Part shown: positions 6,499 through 13,060 of the stretch, piece by piece
Layout of the letters: every line of letters starts with the position of its first letter
Numbering within the stretch: the first letter of the stretch is position 1
Assembly: GCA_018221025.1 (NCBI GenBank)
Contig: JAAOXX010000026.1
Coordinates: 1 to 15,423, forward strand
Reading direction: 5' to 3'
DNA length: 15,423 nt
Origin: Candidatus Altarchaeota archaeon
GTDB lineage: Archaea; SpSt-1190
The notes under the pieces: model-generated
Told to the model about the DNA's origin: nothing
Databases searched by the model: none
Seen by the model: the letters and a program-made list of their open reading frames with translations, nothing else
Program-made: the position numbers and the translations under genes

Positions 6499-7770
6499 TT
6501 ACTTCTTTTCAACACTAATAACCATGCCGACGGCAACAGTTATTCCCATGTCTCTTATAGCAAATCGTCCAAGTGGAGGAATCTCCTTGTAGTTTTCAAT
6601 GACCATTGGTTTGGTTGGAACAACTTCCACAACTGCGGCGTCTCCTGACTTAATGAAGTCTGGATTTTCTGCAGAAACCTGACCAGTTTTTGGGTCAATC
6701 TTCTTGAGAATCTTTGTGATTCTACAAGCCACCTGTGCAGTGTGTGCATGGAATACTGGAGCGTATCCTGGTGCAATCACTGATGGGTGATTCATAACTA
6801 CAATCTGAGCAGTGAAGCTCTTAGCAACTGTTGGTTTCTTGTCTTCATGACCAACTACATCCCCACGTCTTACGTCTCCTTTTCCGAGACCTCTGACATT
6901 GAAACCTATATTGTCTCCAGGACCTGCCTGAGGCAATTGTTGGTGATGCATTTCAACAGTTTTCACTTCTCCTTTAACTCCCGCAGGTTCAAAGACAACT
7001 TTGTCTCCAGGTTTAATGATTCCGGTTTCTACCCTACCAACAGGAACTGAACCAACACCAGTAATTGTGTAGACATCTTGTAATGGGAGTCTCAACGGAA
7101 GTTTTGCAAGTTCTTCAAAGCTTGGGGGCTTAAAGTCGTTGATAGCTTCTACCAGAGTCTTTCCCTTCCACCACTTCAGGTTATCACTCTTCTTTGCCAA
7201 ATTGTCTCCATGATATCCACTAATTGGAATAAACGGAATATCTTCTGGTTTGAAGCCAACAATTTTCAAGTATTTGCTTACTTCTTCCTTGATTTCTTTG
7301 TACTTGGATTCCTCGTATCCAACATCGTCCATCTTATTGACGGCAACGATTATTTGATCGATTCCAAGTGTCTTTGAGAGAGTAATGTGCTCCTTTGTCT
7401 GCTCCTGGACTCCGTCCTTTGCAGAAACCATGAGAACAGCACCATCAGATTGGCTGGTTCCAGTAATCATATTCTTGATGAAGTCTTTGTGACCTGGTGC
7501 ATCAATAATTGTAACATGGTACTTATCAGTTTCAAACTTGTGGTGAGCAAGATCAATTGTTAATCCTCTTTCTCTTTCCTCTTTAAGTCGATCCATAACG
7601 AAAGCAAATTCAAATGTTGCCTTGCCTGCGCTCTTGGCTTCCTCCTTAAGTTTCCTCATAACATTCTCAGGAACAAATCCTGTTTCGAAGAGCAACCTAC
7701 CTATGGTTGTACTCTTACCGTGGTCTACGTGCCCTATGAACACGACATTCAAATGGGGTTTTTTTGCCAT
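6499..7770 (-). CDS. tuf: Translation elongation factor EF-1A (aEF1-alpha)
   Basis: A 423-residue translational GTPase, full length for archaea. G1 is GHVDHGKST (13-21), G3 DAPGHKDF and G4 NKMD, and the switch region reads ERERGLTID. Domains 2 and 3 follow with GVGSVPVGRVETG and the C-terminal AIRDMGITVAVGMV. It brings aminoacyl-tRNA to the ribosomal A site. The ATG at 7770 (MAKKPHLNVVF) is chosen because AAGGTGAT (7775-7782) stands 4 nt upstream; the extra twelve residues in the longer open frame (from 7806) would lie upstream of or at the predicted transcript start. A TATA-like CTTTAAAA (minus strand, 7811-7818) predicts a leader of about 20 nt. It is one of few genes here with a leader and strong SD, fitting high expression. 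Confidence 0.97.
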   Translation of the reverse strand: MAKKPHLNVVFIGHVDHGKSTTIGRLLFETGFVPENVMRKLKEEAKSAGKATFEFAFVMDRLKEERERGLTIDLAHHKFETDKYHVTIIDAPGHKDFIKNMITGTSQSDGAVLMVSAKDGVQEQTKEHITLSKTLGIDQIIVAVNKMDDVGYEESKYKEIKEEVSKYLKIVGFKPEDIPFIPISGYHGDNLAKKSDNLKWWKGKTLVEAINDFKPPSFEELAKLPLRLPLQDVYTITGVGSVPVGRVETGIIKPGDKVVFEPAGVKGEVKTVEMHHQQLPQAGPGDNIGFNVRGLGKGDVRRGDVVGHEDKKPTVAKSFTAQIVVMNHPSVIAPGYAPVFHAHTAQVACRITKILKKIDPKTGQVSAENPDFIKSGDAAVVEVVPTKPMVIENYKEIPPLGRFAIRDMGITVAVGMVISVEKK

Positions 7771-7774
7771 ATTT

Positions 7775-7818
7775 ATCACCTTTATTCTTATGAGAAGCTT
7801 GCGCATGTTTTTTTAAAG
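7775..7818 (-). promoter_or_regulatory. EF-1A promoter and Shine-Dalgarno
   Basis: TATA-like CTTTAAAA at 7811-7818 (minus strand), predicted transcript start near 7790, and SD AAGGTGAT at 7775-7782 four nucleotides before the ATG. The same SD and spacing occur at DUF5320; most other first genes lack an SD. Confidence 0.55.
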
Positions 7819-7863
7819 TTATCTCCAAGCTTCATTTCTCGTAGAAACATAGCCAAGGCGACG

Positions 7864-7871
7864 TTTTTAAA
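7864..7871 (+). promoter_or_regulatory. TATA box for the aIF2-beta operon
   Basis: TTTTTAAA is centred about 24 bp before the ATG at 7892, so the mRNA should be leaderless. No SD precedes the ATG. Confidence 0.6.
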
Positions 7872-7891
7872 GACATAACACTCGAAGGGTT

Positions 7892-8293
7892 ATGGATTAT
7901 GAGAAGATGCTTGACCGTGCATATGATAAAATGCCGTCTGTCGTCTTTGAAAAAAAGAGATTTGAAGTGCCTTTTACTCAAGTATCAATTGAGGGAAATA
8001 AAACGATTTTTAAGAATTTTAAAGAAATCATTGATTATATTGGCAGGGACCCTGCCCATTTTTTAAAGTTTGTTGGTAGGGAAATGGGAGCGGCTTGGAG
8101 AAAAGATGGTTCCCGACTCGTTTTTGTAGGAAAATTCGGAGCACCTGCAATTAATCAACGAATAGTAAAATATGTTAAGTTATATGTAACGTGTCCAGTT
8201 TGTGAAAAACCAGATACAAAACTCACCAAAGTTGAGAGAATACTTGTAATGAAGTGTATGGCATGTGGGGCAGTCAGCTCAGTACCCCAATAA
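7892..8293 (+). CDS. eif2b: Translation initiation factor aIF2, beta subunit
   Basis: A 133-residue protein, usual for archaeal aIF2-beta. The N-terminal helix (MDYEKMLDRAYDKMP) binds the gamma subunit; the central alpha/beta domain includes FKEIIDYIGRDPAHFLKF and GREMGAAWRKDGSRLVF; the C-terminal zinc ribbon uses C101, C104, C122 and C125 (CPVC...CMAC). With the alpha and gamma subunits it delivers initiator Met-tRNA to the small ribosomal subunit. It is divergent from EF-1A and leaderless by its TATA spacing. Its stop codon overlaps the SD of the ThiI-like gene, so the two genes form a tight operon. Identification is firm. Confidence 0.95.
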   Translation: MDYEKMLDRAYDKMPSVVFEKKRFEVPFTQVSIEGNKTIFKNFKEIIDYIGRDPAHFLKFVGREMGAAWRKDGSRLVFVGKFGAPAINQRIVKYVKLYVTCPVCEKPDTKLTKVERILVMKCMACGAVSSVPQ

Positions 8294-8297
8294 GGAG
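8292..8297 (+). promoter_or_regulatory. Shine-Dalgarno for the ThiI-like gene
   Basis: AAGGAG begins within the aIF2-beta stop codon (TAA 8291-8293) and lies 9 nt before ATG 8307. It sets the start of the downstream gene, over an in-frame GTG at 8265, and couples it to aIF2-beta. Confidence 0.65.
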
Positions 8298-8306
8298 ACG
8301 CAAAAA

Positions 8307-9260
8307 ATGATGGCGGCTAGATTTTCCGAAGTATTTTCAAAGAAGGGACTCACTAGGCAGAAGGCAGTTGATTTGTTAAAGAAACAACTTCCACTGGGGG
8401 AATTTTATGGCTCAACACATGTGTCTGAAGACTTTGATGCACAGGCGTTTCCAGGAGTGACGGAGTATGGAAAAGCATTCATTGCGAAGTCTGAAGTCGA
8501 TGAAATAAGCAAAATGGCGTTGGTTTGTGCTAAAACTGAAGGGATTGATGAGTTTTGGTTGGATGCTAAGAGGTCGGGAGAACACACGTTTACAAGCCTA
8601 GATATCTCAAAAGAAGTCGGCAAGTTCTTAGAAAATGAAGGACTACGTGTAAAAAAGGGAGGCAAGCTCATTAGAATCGATGTAAGAGGTGAAAAAACCC
8701 TGGTATTCGTTCCAAAAAAGGGCCCAGGAGGATTACCAATGGGACTATTTGGTAAAGCTGTGTTCATTTGGGACGGGGGTTATAAGAGTCAAGTTGCACT
8801 AGTAAGACTCGCTTCACGTGGATATCTACCCAAAGTTTTAGTAGAAGAAGGGAAACCCGCAATTGGAGATATCATTCGACTGGATCTTTCAGAAGTTCAT
8901 GATACAGTGAGTCATAGTTTAGAGGGTTTGAAAGGACCACTTATCAAATTATTCAAATACATGCTTGCAAAGGAAGTCAAAGGACAGTTTATTGCTACGG
9001 GGGAAATTTTGGGTTCAGATATTTCAGAAGACCCTCAACTTTTGAAGCAAATTGAAAGAATTGCTGAGGTCGAAATAGTTAGACCCATTGGATTTTTCAA
9101 TCAGTCCTTAGTTCGAGAAGAGGCACACCATTTTGGTTTCCCCATAGAAGAACACCATAAGGATTGGAAAAGATTTAGAATAAAAGAATTAGAAACCGAG
9201 TGGGACGCACTCGAATTAAAAAAAATATTGACAAGGGTCAAGAAGCAAATTACTTCTTAG
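8307..9260 (+). CDS. ThiI-like THUMP / PP-loop-fold protein with degenerate catalytic motifs
   Basis: A 317-residue protein (ATG 8307, or 8310, after an AAGGAG Shine-Dalgarno). Residues about 60-135 form a THUMP RNA-binding domain, with AKRSGEHTFTSLDISKEVG the clearest block. Then GGLPMGLFGKAVFIWDGGYKS and ATGEILG (230-236) with IVRPIGF track the ThiI sulfurtransferase domain (GLPxGxxGK, SGGxDS, TGESLGQ, RPLIG). However, the ATP-binding PP-loop SGG-x-DS is DGGYKS (156-161), and the Cys-x-x-Cys region of ThiI appears as KGPLIKLFKYM. Only one cysteine (C74) remains in the whole protein, inside THUMP. It probably still binds tRNA but is unlikely to make 4-thiouridine by the ThiI route. It could be a pseudoenzyme, a partner subunit or a divergent enzyme. 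It follows aIF2-beta by 13 bp. Confidence 0.72.
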   Translation: MMAARFSEVFSKKGLTRQKAVDLLKKQLPLGEFYGSTHVSEDFDAQAFPGVTEYGKAFIAKSEVDEISKMALVCAKTEGIDEFWLDAKRSGEHTFTSLDISKEVGKFLENEGLRVKKGGKLIRIDVRGEKTLVFVPKKGPGGLPMGLFGKAVFIWDGGYKSQVALVRLASRGYLPKVLVEEGKPAIGDIIRLDLSEVHDTVSHSLEGLKGPLIKLFKYMLAKEVKGQFIATGEILGSDISEDPQLLKQIERIAEVEIVRPIGFFNQSLVREEAHHFGFPIEEHHKDWKRFRIKELETEWDALELKKILTRVKKQITS

Positions 9261-9654
9261 ACTTTTTTCCTACGGCTTCAATCTTTATTTCGGGCATTCT
9301 AACTGGCAAAGGTAGCAAAAGCTCTTTTGCAAGTCCAATAGCAGTTACCATTGGTTCAACAAAGATTCGTTGGTACGCTTGTCTAACCACTTCTGGGTCA
9401 ATGATTCTACCATTTTCAAGAACCTTGTCTGCATCTACATCAATAAAGTAGATATGACCCGCAACTTCAATTGCACCAAAATCCGGCTGATACAAACACG
9501 ATAGTTTGTACTCCGCTTTAACAAGATTAACTTCACCTGCTTTTTCTTTTTCAGCCTTCAATAAAGATGGCTTGACCTCAACGGTCATCCCTTTAGGCAC
9601 TTTGTCCTTTCGTTCTGCCTTAACATCATTAATAGTTACTCTCCAAACTGGCAT
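9250..9654 (-). CDS. Conserved archaeal protein, possibly SecB-like
   Basis: A 134-residue protein with alternating beta-rich segments (VEVKPSLLKAEKEK, VKAEYKLSCLYQPDFGAIEVAGHIYF), then helices (DPEVVRQAYQRIFVEPMVTAIGLAKELLLP) and a basic tail (KKSKK). The pattern of four strands, then a helix ending LAKELLLPLPVRMPEI, resembles small archaeal proteins I recall as having a SecB-type chaperone fold, but I cannot verify that here. If right, it would bind unfolded or nascent chains. The ATG start has a TATA-like ATTAAATA (minus strand, 9675-9682) centred about 24.5 bp upstream. It converges on the ThiI-like gene with an 11-bp overlap and diverges from glmS. Coding status is firm; function is tentative. 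Confidence 0.7.
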   Translation of the reverse strand: MPVWRVTINDVKAERKDKVPKGMTVEVKPSLLKAEKEKAGEVNLVKAEYKLSCLYQPDFGAIEVAGHIYFIDVDADKVLENGRIIDPEVVRQAYQRIFVEPMVTAIGLAKELLLPLPVRMPEIKIEAVGKKSKK

Positions 9655-9821
9655 AGAAACCGATATTTTCAGCCTATTTAATATTTATCCTAATGAATTT
9701 TTAGTTAAACGCAACAATTCAAAGTTTTTTCGGTTATTTGCAAAATATTTTTTATATTTATCCTTAAAGTGCAAAAAACAATCTCAAGAATGGCTTTAAG
9801 CAAGGAAATCACAAGAGCTAT
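9655..9821. other. 167-bp divergent intergenic region with two 11-bp direct repeats
   Basis: This is the longest gap in the window. It holds the promoter of the minus-strand gene at 9654 (box near 9675-9684) and that of glmS (CTTTAAGC, 9794-9801). Between them the DNA is very AT-rich. The 11-mer ATATTTATCCT occurs twice in the same orientation, at 9681-9691 and 9754-9764. I see no RNA gene or ORF. Confidence 0.5.
9794..9801 (+). promoter_or_regulatory. TATA-like box for glmS
   Basis: CTTTAAGC is centred 24.5 bp before the glmS GTG, supporting a leaderless transcript. An AT-rich alternative, TTTTATAT-like, lies at 9749-9757 and would give a longer leader. Confidence 0.45.
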
Positions 9822-11522
9822 GTGTGTGGTATCTTTGGGTATGTTGGAAGTGGAGACATCTGCAAAACCCTGTATCAAGGACTAAAGAGTCTTGAATACC
9901 GCGGGTATGATTCCGCAGGTGTTGCAGTTATTGGAAATTCCATTTCATTTGTCAAGGATGCCGGAACAGTGGACCAAGTCCTGTCAGATCTAAAATTACC
10001 TGCAAGAAAGGCAGGAATTGCCCACACAAGATGGGCAACGCACGGCAGACCAAATCAATTAAATTCACACCCACATTTTGATGAGAAAAAGAAGGTTGCC
10101 GTTACTCACAATGGAATAATTGAAAATTACAGGAAACTAAAAGAGGAATTACAGAAAAGGGGTCATGTATTCAGGAGTCAAACGGACACTGAAGTTATTC
10201 CACATCTCATTGATGAAAACCTGCACCTCGGGGAATTTGAGGCTTTCAAAAAAGCAGTTAGCATGTTGAAGGGAAGCTATGCAATTGCGGCAATAATTGA
10301 TGGTTCCGAACGAGTCTATTTTGCACGGAGATTTAGCCCATTGGTTTTGGGAGTGAATGGTGACTACTTTTTGGCATCTGATGTTGTTGCGTTTCTTCGA
10401 TGGACTAAGAAAGCAGTTTTCATTGAAGACGGGGAAATTGGATACATCGATGAAATGGGATTTCACATTGAAAAAGATGGGGTCAAAGTAAATAGAAAAC
10501 CCACAACCATTCAATGGAATTTTGAAGAAGCCGCAAAAGATGGATATGACCATTTCATGTTAAAAGAAATATTCGAACAGCCGAAGGTAATTAAGCAGAC
10601 GTTATCGAGTGAGAGGTTCAAGGGTCTTGCAACTCACCTTTCCACCCTCGATAAATTAGTAGTAACGTCTGCGGGAACCTCATCGTATGCGGGACTGGCC
10701 TTCAAATACATCTCACAATTGCCAATTGATACAATAACGGCGTCTGAGTTTCCCGCACTCTATCGAGGAGGGGAAATATTAGCAATAAGTCAGAGTGGGG
10801 AAACGGCGGACACTATGACTGCGATTAGATATGCTAAGTCATTGGGTGCACAAGTTGATGCTCTTGTCAATGTTGTTGGCTCGACTCTAACTCGAATTGC
10901 TGACAAAACCATTTACACTCATGCAGGCCCAGAAATTGGAGTGGCCGCAACCAAAACATTTACATCACAATTAGCCGCACTCTACGCATTGAACAGCTAT
11001 ATGAGGGGCACTGAAATACCTAAAATTGATGTAAAACCGGGACTCGCGCTTAACAAAGATTTGAAAAAGTTGGCAATGGATATTTCCAAATCAAAAAGTA
11101 TGTTTTACTTGGGCAGGGGTCAAAATTATGTGACCGCACTAGAAGGCGCATTAAAACTCAAAGAGATTGCATACATTCATGCCGAGGCATACCAAGGAGG
11201 AGAAATGAAACATGGGCCCTTGGCACTAATTGAGGAAGGGGTGCCAGTTGTCGTAATTAATCCGCAAGATTCTTACAGAAAAAAGATGTTGGGCAACATT
11301 GAAGAAGTAAAGAGCCGAGGTGCATTCGTAATCGGTTTTGGTGAAGAAGGCGATGATGAAATGAGGGCATTGTCAAATGTGTTTTATGGATTGCCTAAAA
11401 CCGAAGTCTCACCAATCACATATACTGTTCCCTTGCAACTTCTTGCATACCACACCGCAGTGGTGCTGGGAAGAAACCCTGATAAGCCAAGGAATCTCGC
11501 TAAGAGCGTGACTGTCGAATAG
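9822..11522 (+). CDS. glmS: Glucosamine-fructose-6-phosphate aminotransferase (isomerizing)
   Basis: A 566-residue enzyme, slightly short for the family. It makes glucosamine-6-phosphate from fructose-6-phosphate and glutamine, the entry to UDP-GlcNAc and related sugars. The glutaminase half starts with Cys2 (MCGIFGYVG) and has EYRGYDSAG, HTRWATHG, THNGIIENY and TDTEVI. The first SIS domain carries SAGTSSYAG, AISQSGETADT and AATKTFTSQ; the second FYLGRGQNY, EGALKLKEIAYIHAEAY and GGEMKHGP. The end DKPRNLAKSVTVE is the usual GlmS C-terminus. The GTG is needed to put Cys at position 2; an ATG two bases upstream is out of frame. The 3' end overlaps the Trm10-like gene by 23 bp. The nearby stand-alone amidotransferase shares only the Ntn domain. 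Confidence 0.96.
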   Translation: MCGIFGYVGSGDICKTLYQGLKSLEYRGYDSAGVAVIGNSISFVKDAGTVDQVLSDLKLPARKAGIAHTRWATHGRPNQLNSHPHFDEKKKVAVTHNGIIENYRKLKEELQKRGHVFRSQTDTEVIPHLIDENLHLGEFEAFKKAVSMLKGSYAIAAIIDGSERVYFARRFSPLVLGVNGDYFLASDVVAFLRWTKKAVFIEDGEIGYIDEMGFHIEKDGVKVNRKPTTIQWNFEEAAKDGYDHFMLKEIFEQPKVIKQTLSSERFKGLATHLSTLDKLVVTSAGTSSYAGLAFKYISQLPIDTITASEFPALYRGGEILAISQSGETADTMTAIRYAKSLGAQVDALVNVVGSTLTRIADKTIYTHAGPEIGVAATKTFTSQLAALYALNSYMRGTEIPKIDVKPGLALNKDLKKLAMDISKSKSMFYLGRGQNYVTALEGALKLKEIAYIHAEAYQGGEMKHGPLALIEEGVPVVVINPQDSYRKKMLGNIEEVKSRGAFVIGFGEEGDDEMRALSNVFYGLPKTEVSPITYTVPLQLLAYHTAVVLGRNPDKPRNLAKSVTVE

Positions 11523-12231
11523 AGTCACTTAATGTCTCCCCTGTGAGATTCCTACAAATGGCTTCAACGATGTGATTTATTCGGTCAGATACATTTGAAG
11601 ACTTGTTTTTTAATTTCAAACTAACTCGCGGAACCGAGTAACCCAACTCACGTGTTCGCATACGATTACTCTTGTCTACGATTCCACCAATTATGTATGC
11701 GCAGTCGGGTTCAAATTTTTTAATAGCATCCTCCGCCGATGGGTCAAGCAAGACCGCAGTCCCTTCATACTTGTTTTTTAGAACTGTGCCAAAAAACTTC
11801 TTAGATGCCACAAACTCACTTACTTCAGGGGGGCTTGAAGCAATGATTAGGTTCCTGTCCCAGAGCATACATCTAATTGTTTCAAGTGATAATACTGTTT
11901 GTTTTAGGAGGGAAAACTTCTCAAACTCCGAGTGATAAGACCAGAGACCATAGTCAATTATGATTTTGGGCATTTCTAATTCAATTGGTAGGTCAATTGG
12001 TTCTCCTTGTTTTTTGGCAATAGTGTGTGTTGTTTCACCTCCCGGACCCTTTAGTAAATCAATTCCCCTATAAGATTCAGAAATACTTCCTTTGTAGTCC
12101 CCTTTTGATAAACCAAGCCAACCACGGTTCAAGGCAACTGCAAGTCGGTTTAGGTTTCTCTCAGATGAACGAATTGATTGAATTTCTTGGTTTTTGAGAT
12201 AGTCCACTAAAAAATCTCGGGGAGTTTTCAC
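11500..12231 (-). CDS. trm10: Trm10-like SPOUT tRNA methyltransferase (position 9 purine N1)
   Basis: A 243-residue protein. An Arg/Asn-rich N-terminal helical part (IRSSERNLNRLAVALNRG) precedes a SPOUT-type domain with IIIDYGLWSYHSE, LETIRCMLWDRNLIIASSP, AVLLDPSAED, and the knot segment AYIIGGIVDKSNRMR followed by LGYSVPRVSLKL and INHIVEAICRNLTG. IIGGIVD plus a preceding L-L-D-P is characteristic of Trm10 relatives, which methylate N1 of G9 and/or A9 in tRNA. Whether this one makes m1G, m1A or both cannot be read from sequence. I start at GTG 12231 because minus-strand TGATTAAC (12252-12259) is centred 24.5 bp upstream; a GTG at 12240 would add three residues. Its last 23 bp overlap glmS. 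Confidence 0.75.
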   Translation of the reverse strand: MKTPRDFLVDYLKNQEIQSIRSSERNLNRLAVALNRGWLGLSKGDYKGSISESYRGIDLLKGPGGETTHTIAKKQGEPIDLPIELEMPKIIIDYGLWSYHSEFEKFSLLKQTVLSLETIRCMLWDRNLIIASSPPEVSEFVASKKFFGTVLKNKYEGTAVLLDPSAEDAIKKFEPDCAYIIGGIVDKSNRMRTRELGYSVPRVSLKLKNKSSNVSDRINHIVEAICRNLTGETLSDSIRQSRS

Positions 12232-12251
12232 ATAGTTCACAAGAAGGGTGA

Positions 12252-12259
12252 GTTAATCA
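12252..12259 (-). promoter_or_regulatory. TATA-like box for the Trm10-like gene
   Basis: Minus-strand TGATTAAC, nearly identical to TGATTAAG at 12994-13001 before the racemase gene. It is centred 24.5 bp from GTG 12231 and decides between the two candidate starts. Confidence 0.5.
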
Positions 12260-12283
12260 GTATTGTGATAACCATAAAATTTG

Positions 12284-12973
12284 TTACTTCAGAATCTCAT
12301 GAACTGTTGCATCCACAAAAATTTTCATAGTATCAAGTATTTTTAAGTTTGGATGTTTTGGAATCAATAGCTGTAAATCTGTGCAAGCCAGGATAACACA
12401 ATCTAAACTTTTACCCTCGAAATCATTAACAATTTCAATCAGTTTTTCCCTGTCAATGTTGTTCTGTTGCCCGATAACTAAATTATGAATGATTTTACCT
12501 ATTTTTTCCTGTTGTAGCTCATTTGGTACAATATACTTAATATCATTCTTTTCAAATGCATTTTCGTATAACCTGTTTTTTGCAGTAATTGATGTTGAAA
12601 TAATTCCTGCAGTTTTCACACTATTTAATTTTAGAAATTTAATTGTTTCTTCAACGATACTCAACACAGGTATATTCACCGACTGTCGTATATCTTCGAT
12701 GAATACATGTAAAGAATTGCAGGGCATTACAATGAAATCAGCTCCGCTTTTTTCGAGTCGTTTAGCCTCAGTAGTCAAAAACGGTATCAATTTTTCAATT
12801 CCTTCCCCCTTAACAATGGCATCTTCTTCGAGTTTATATGGTAAAGGAACATTTGAAATTATAATTGGTGGTCTATTGGTCTTGTTAAGTTTTTGACAAG
12901 AAAAAACTGAATCTAGATAGAATTCTGCAGTTGTTTCGGGACCAAGACCTCCAATTATTCCAACTGTTTTCAT
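12284..12973 (-). CDS. Aspartate/glutamate racemase family protein
   Basis: A 229-residue PLP-independent racemase. The N-terminus is KTVGIIGGLGPETTAEFY, typical of aspartate racemases. The two catalytic cysteines lie in MPCNSLH (C85) and LACTDLQLL (C197), one per half of the two-domain fold. A Thr normally follows the Asn of the first motif and is Ser here; Glu in the second (CTE) is Asp. These mild changes may alter substrate preference, so I would not commit to L-aspartate. Its ATG has a minus-strand TGATTAAG (12994-13001) centred 24.5 bp upstream. It is divergent from hisS and lies 52 bp upstream of the Trm10-like gene, which has its own box. Confidence 0.87.
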   Translation of the reverse strand: MKTVGIIGGLGPETTAEFYLDSVFSCQKLNKTNRPPIIISNVPLPYKLEEDAIVKGEGIEKLIPFLTTEAKRLEKSGADFIVMPCNSLHVFIEDIRQSVNIPVLSIVEETIKFLKLNSVKTAGIISTSITAKNRLYENAFEKNDIKYIVPNELQQEKIGKIIHNLVIGQQNNIDREKLIEIVNDFEGKSLDCVILACTDLQLLIPKHPNLKILDTMKIFVDATVHEILK

Positions 12974-13060
12974 AAAAGTTAAATAATTTTCAACTTAATC
13001 AACTTTACGATAAGTAAACCAAACCACTTCTTTTTTTAATTTGTCTTGACACTATTTCAC
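12974..13060. promoter_or_regulatory. Divergent promoter region, racemase and hisS
   Basis: This 87-bp gap holds a minus-strand TGATTAAG (12994-13001) for the racemase and TTTTTAAT (13033-13040) for hisS. Both are centred 24.5 bp from an ATG. Confidence 0.5.

Noticed and set aside
7771..7806. N-terminal extension of EF-1A (MRKLLIRIKVIN)
   Set aside because: It is not found in the family; it would sit upstream of the SD AAGGTGAT and reach beyond the predicted transcript start.
8405..8767. 120-codon minus-strand frame inside the ThiI-like gene
   Set aside because: It is antisense to the THUMP and PP-loop region, whose protein motifs are clear; the Ser/Pro/Asn-rich translation is typical of a shadow frame.
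9820..9822. ATG two bases before the glmS GTG, and a similar ATG overlap at the amidotransferase start (1770-1772)
   Set aside because: Both ATGs are out of frame. A frameshift error was considered, but the in-frame GTG places Cys at residue 2 in each case, as the mechanism requires.
10149..10553. 134-codon open frame on the minus strand inside glmS
   Set aside because: It lies entirely within the well-supported glmS sequence, has no promoter box at the usual distance and an unnatural Phe/Asn/Cys-rich composition.
12489..12896. 135-codon plus-strand frame inside the racemase gene
   Set aside because: It is antisense to the racemase catalytic region and has a hydrophobic, Ser-rich shadow composition.
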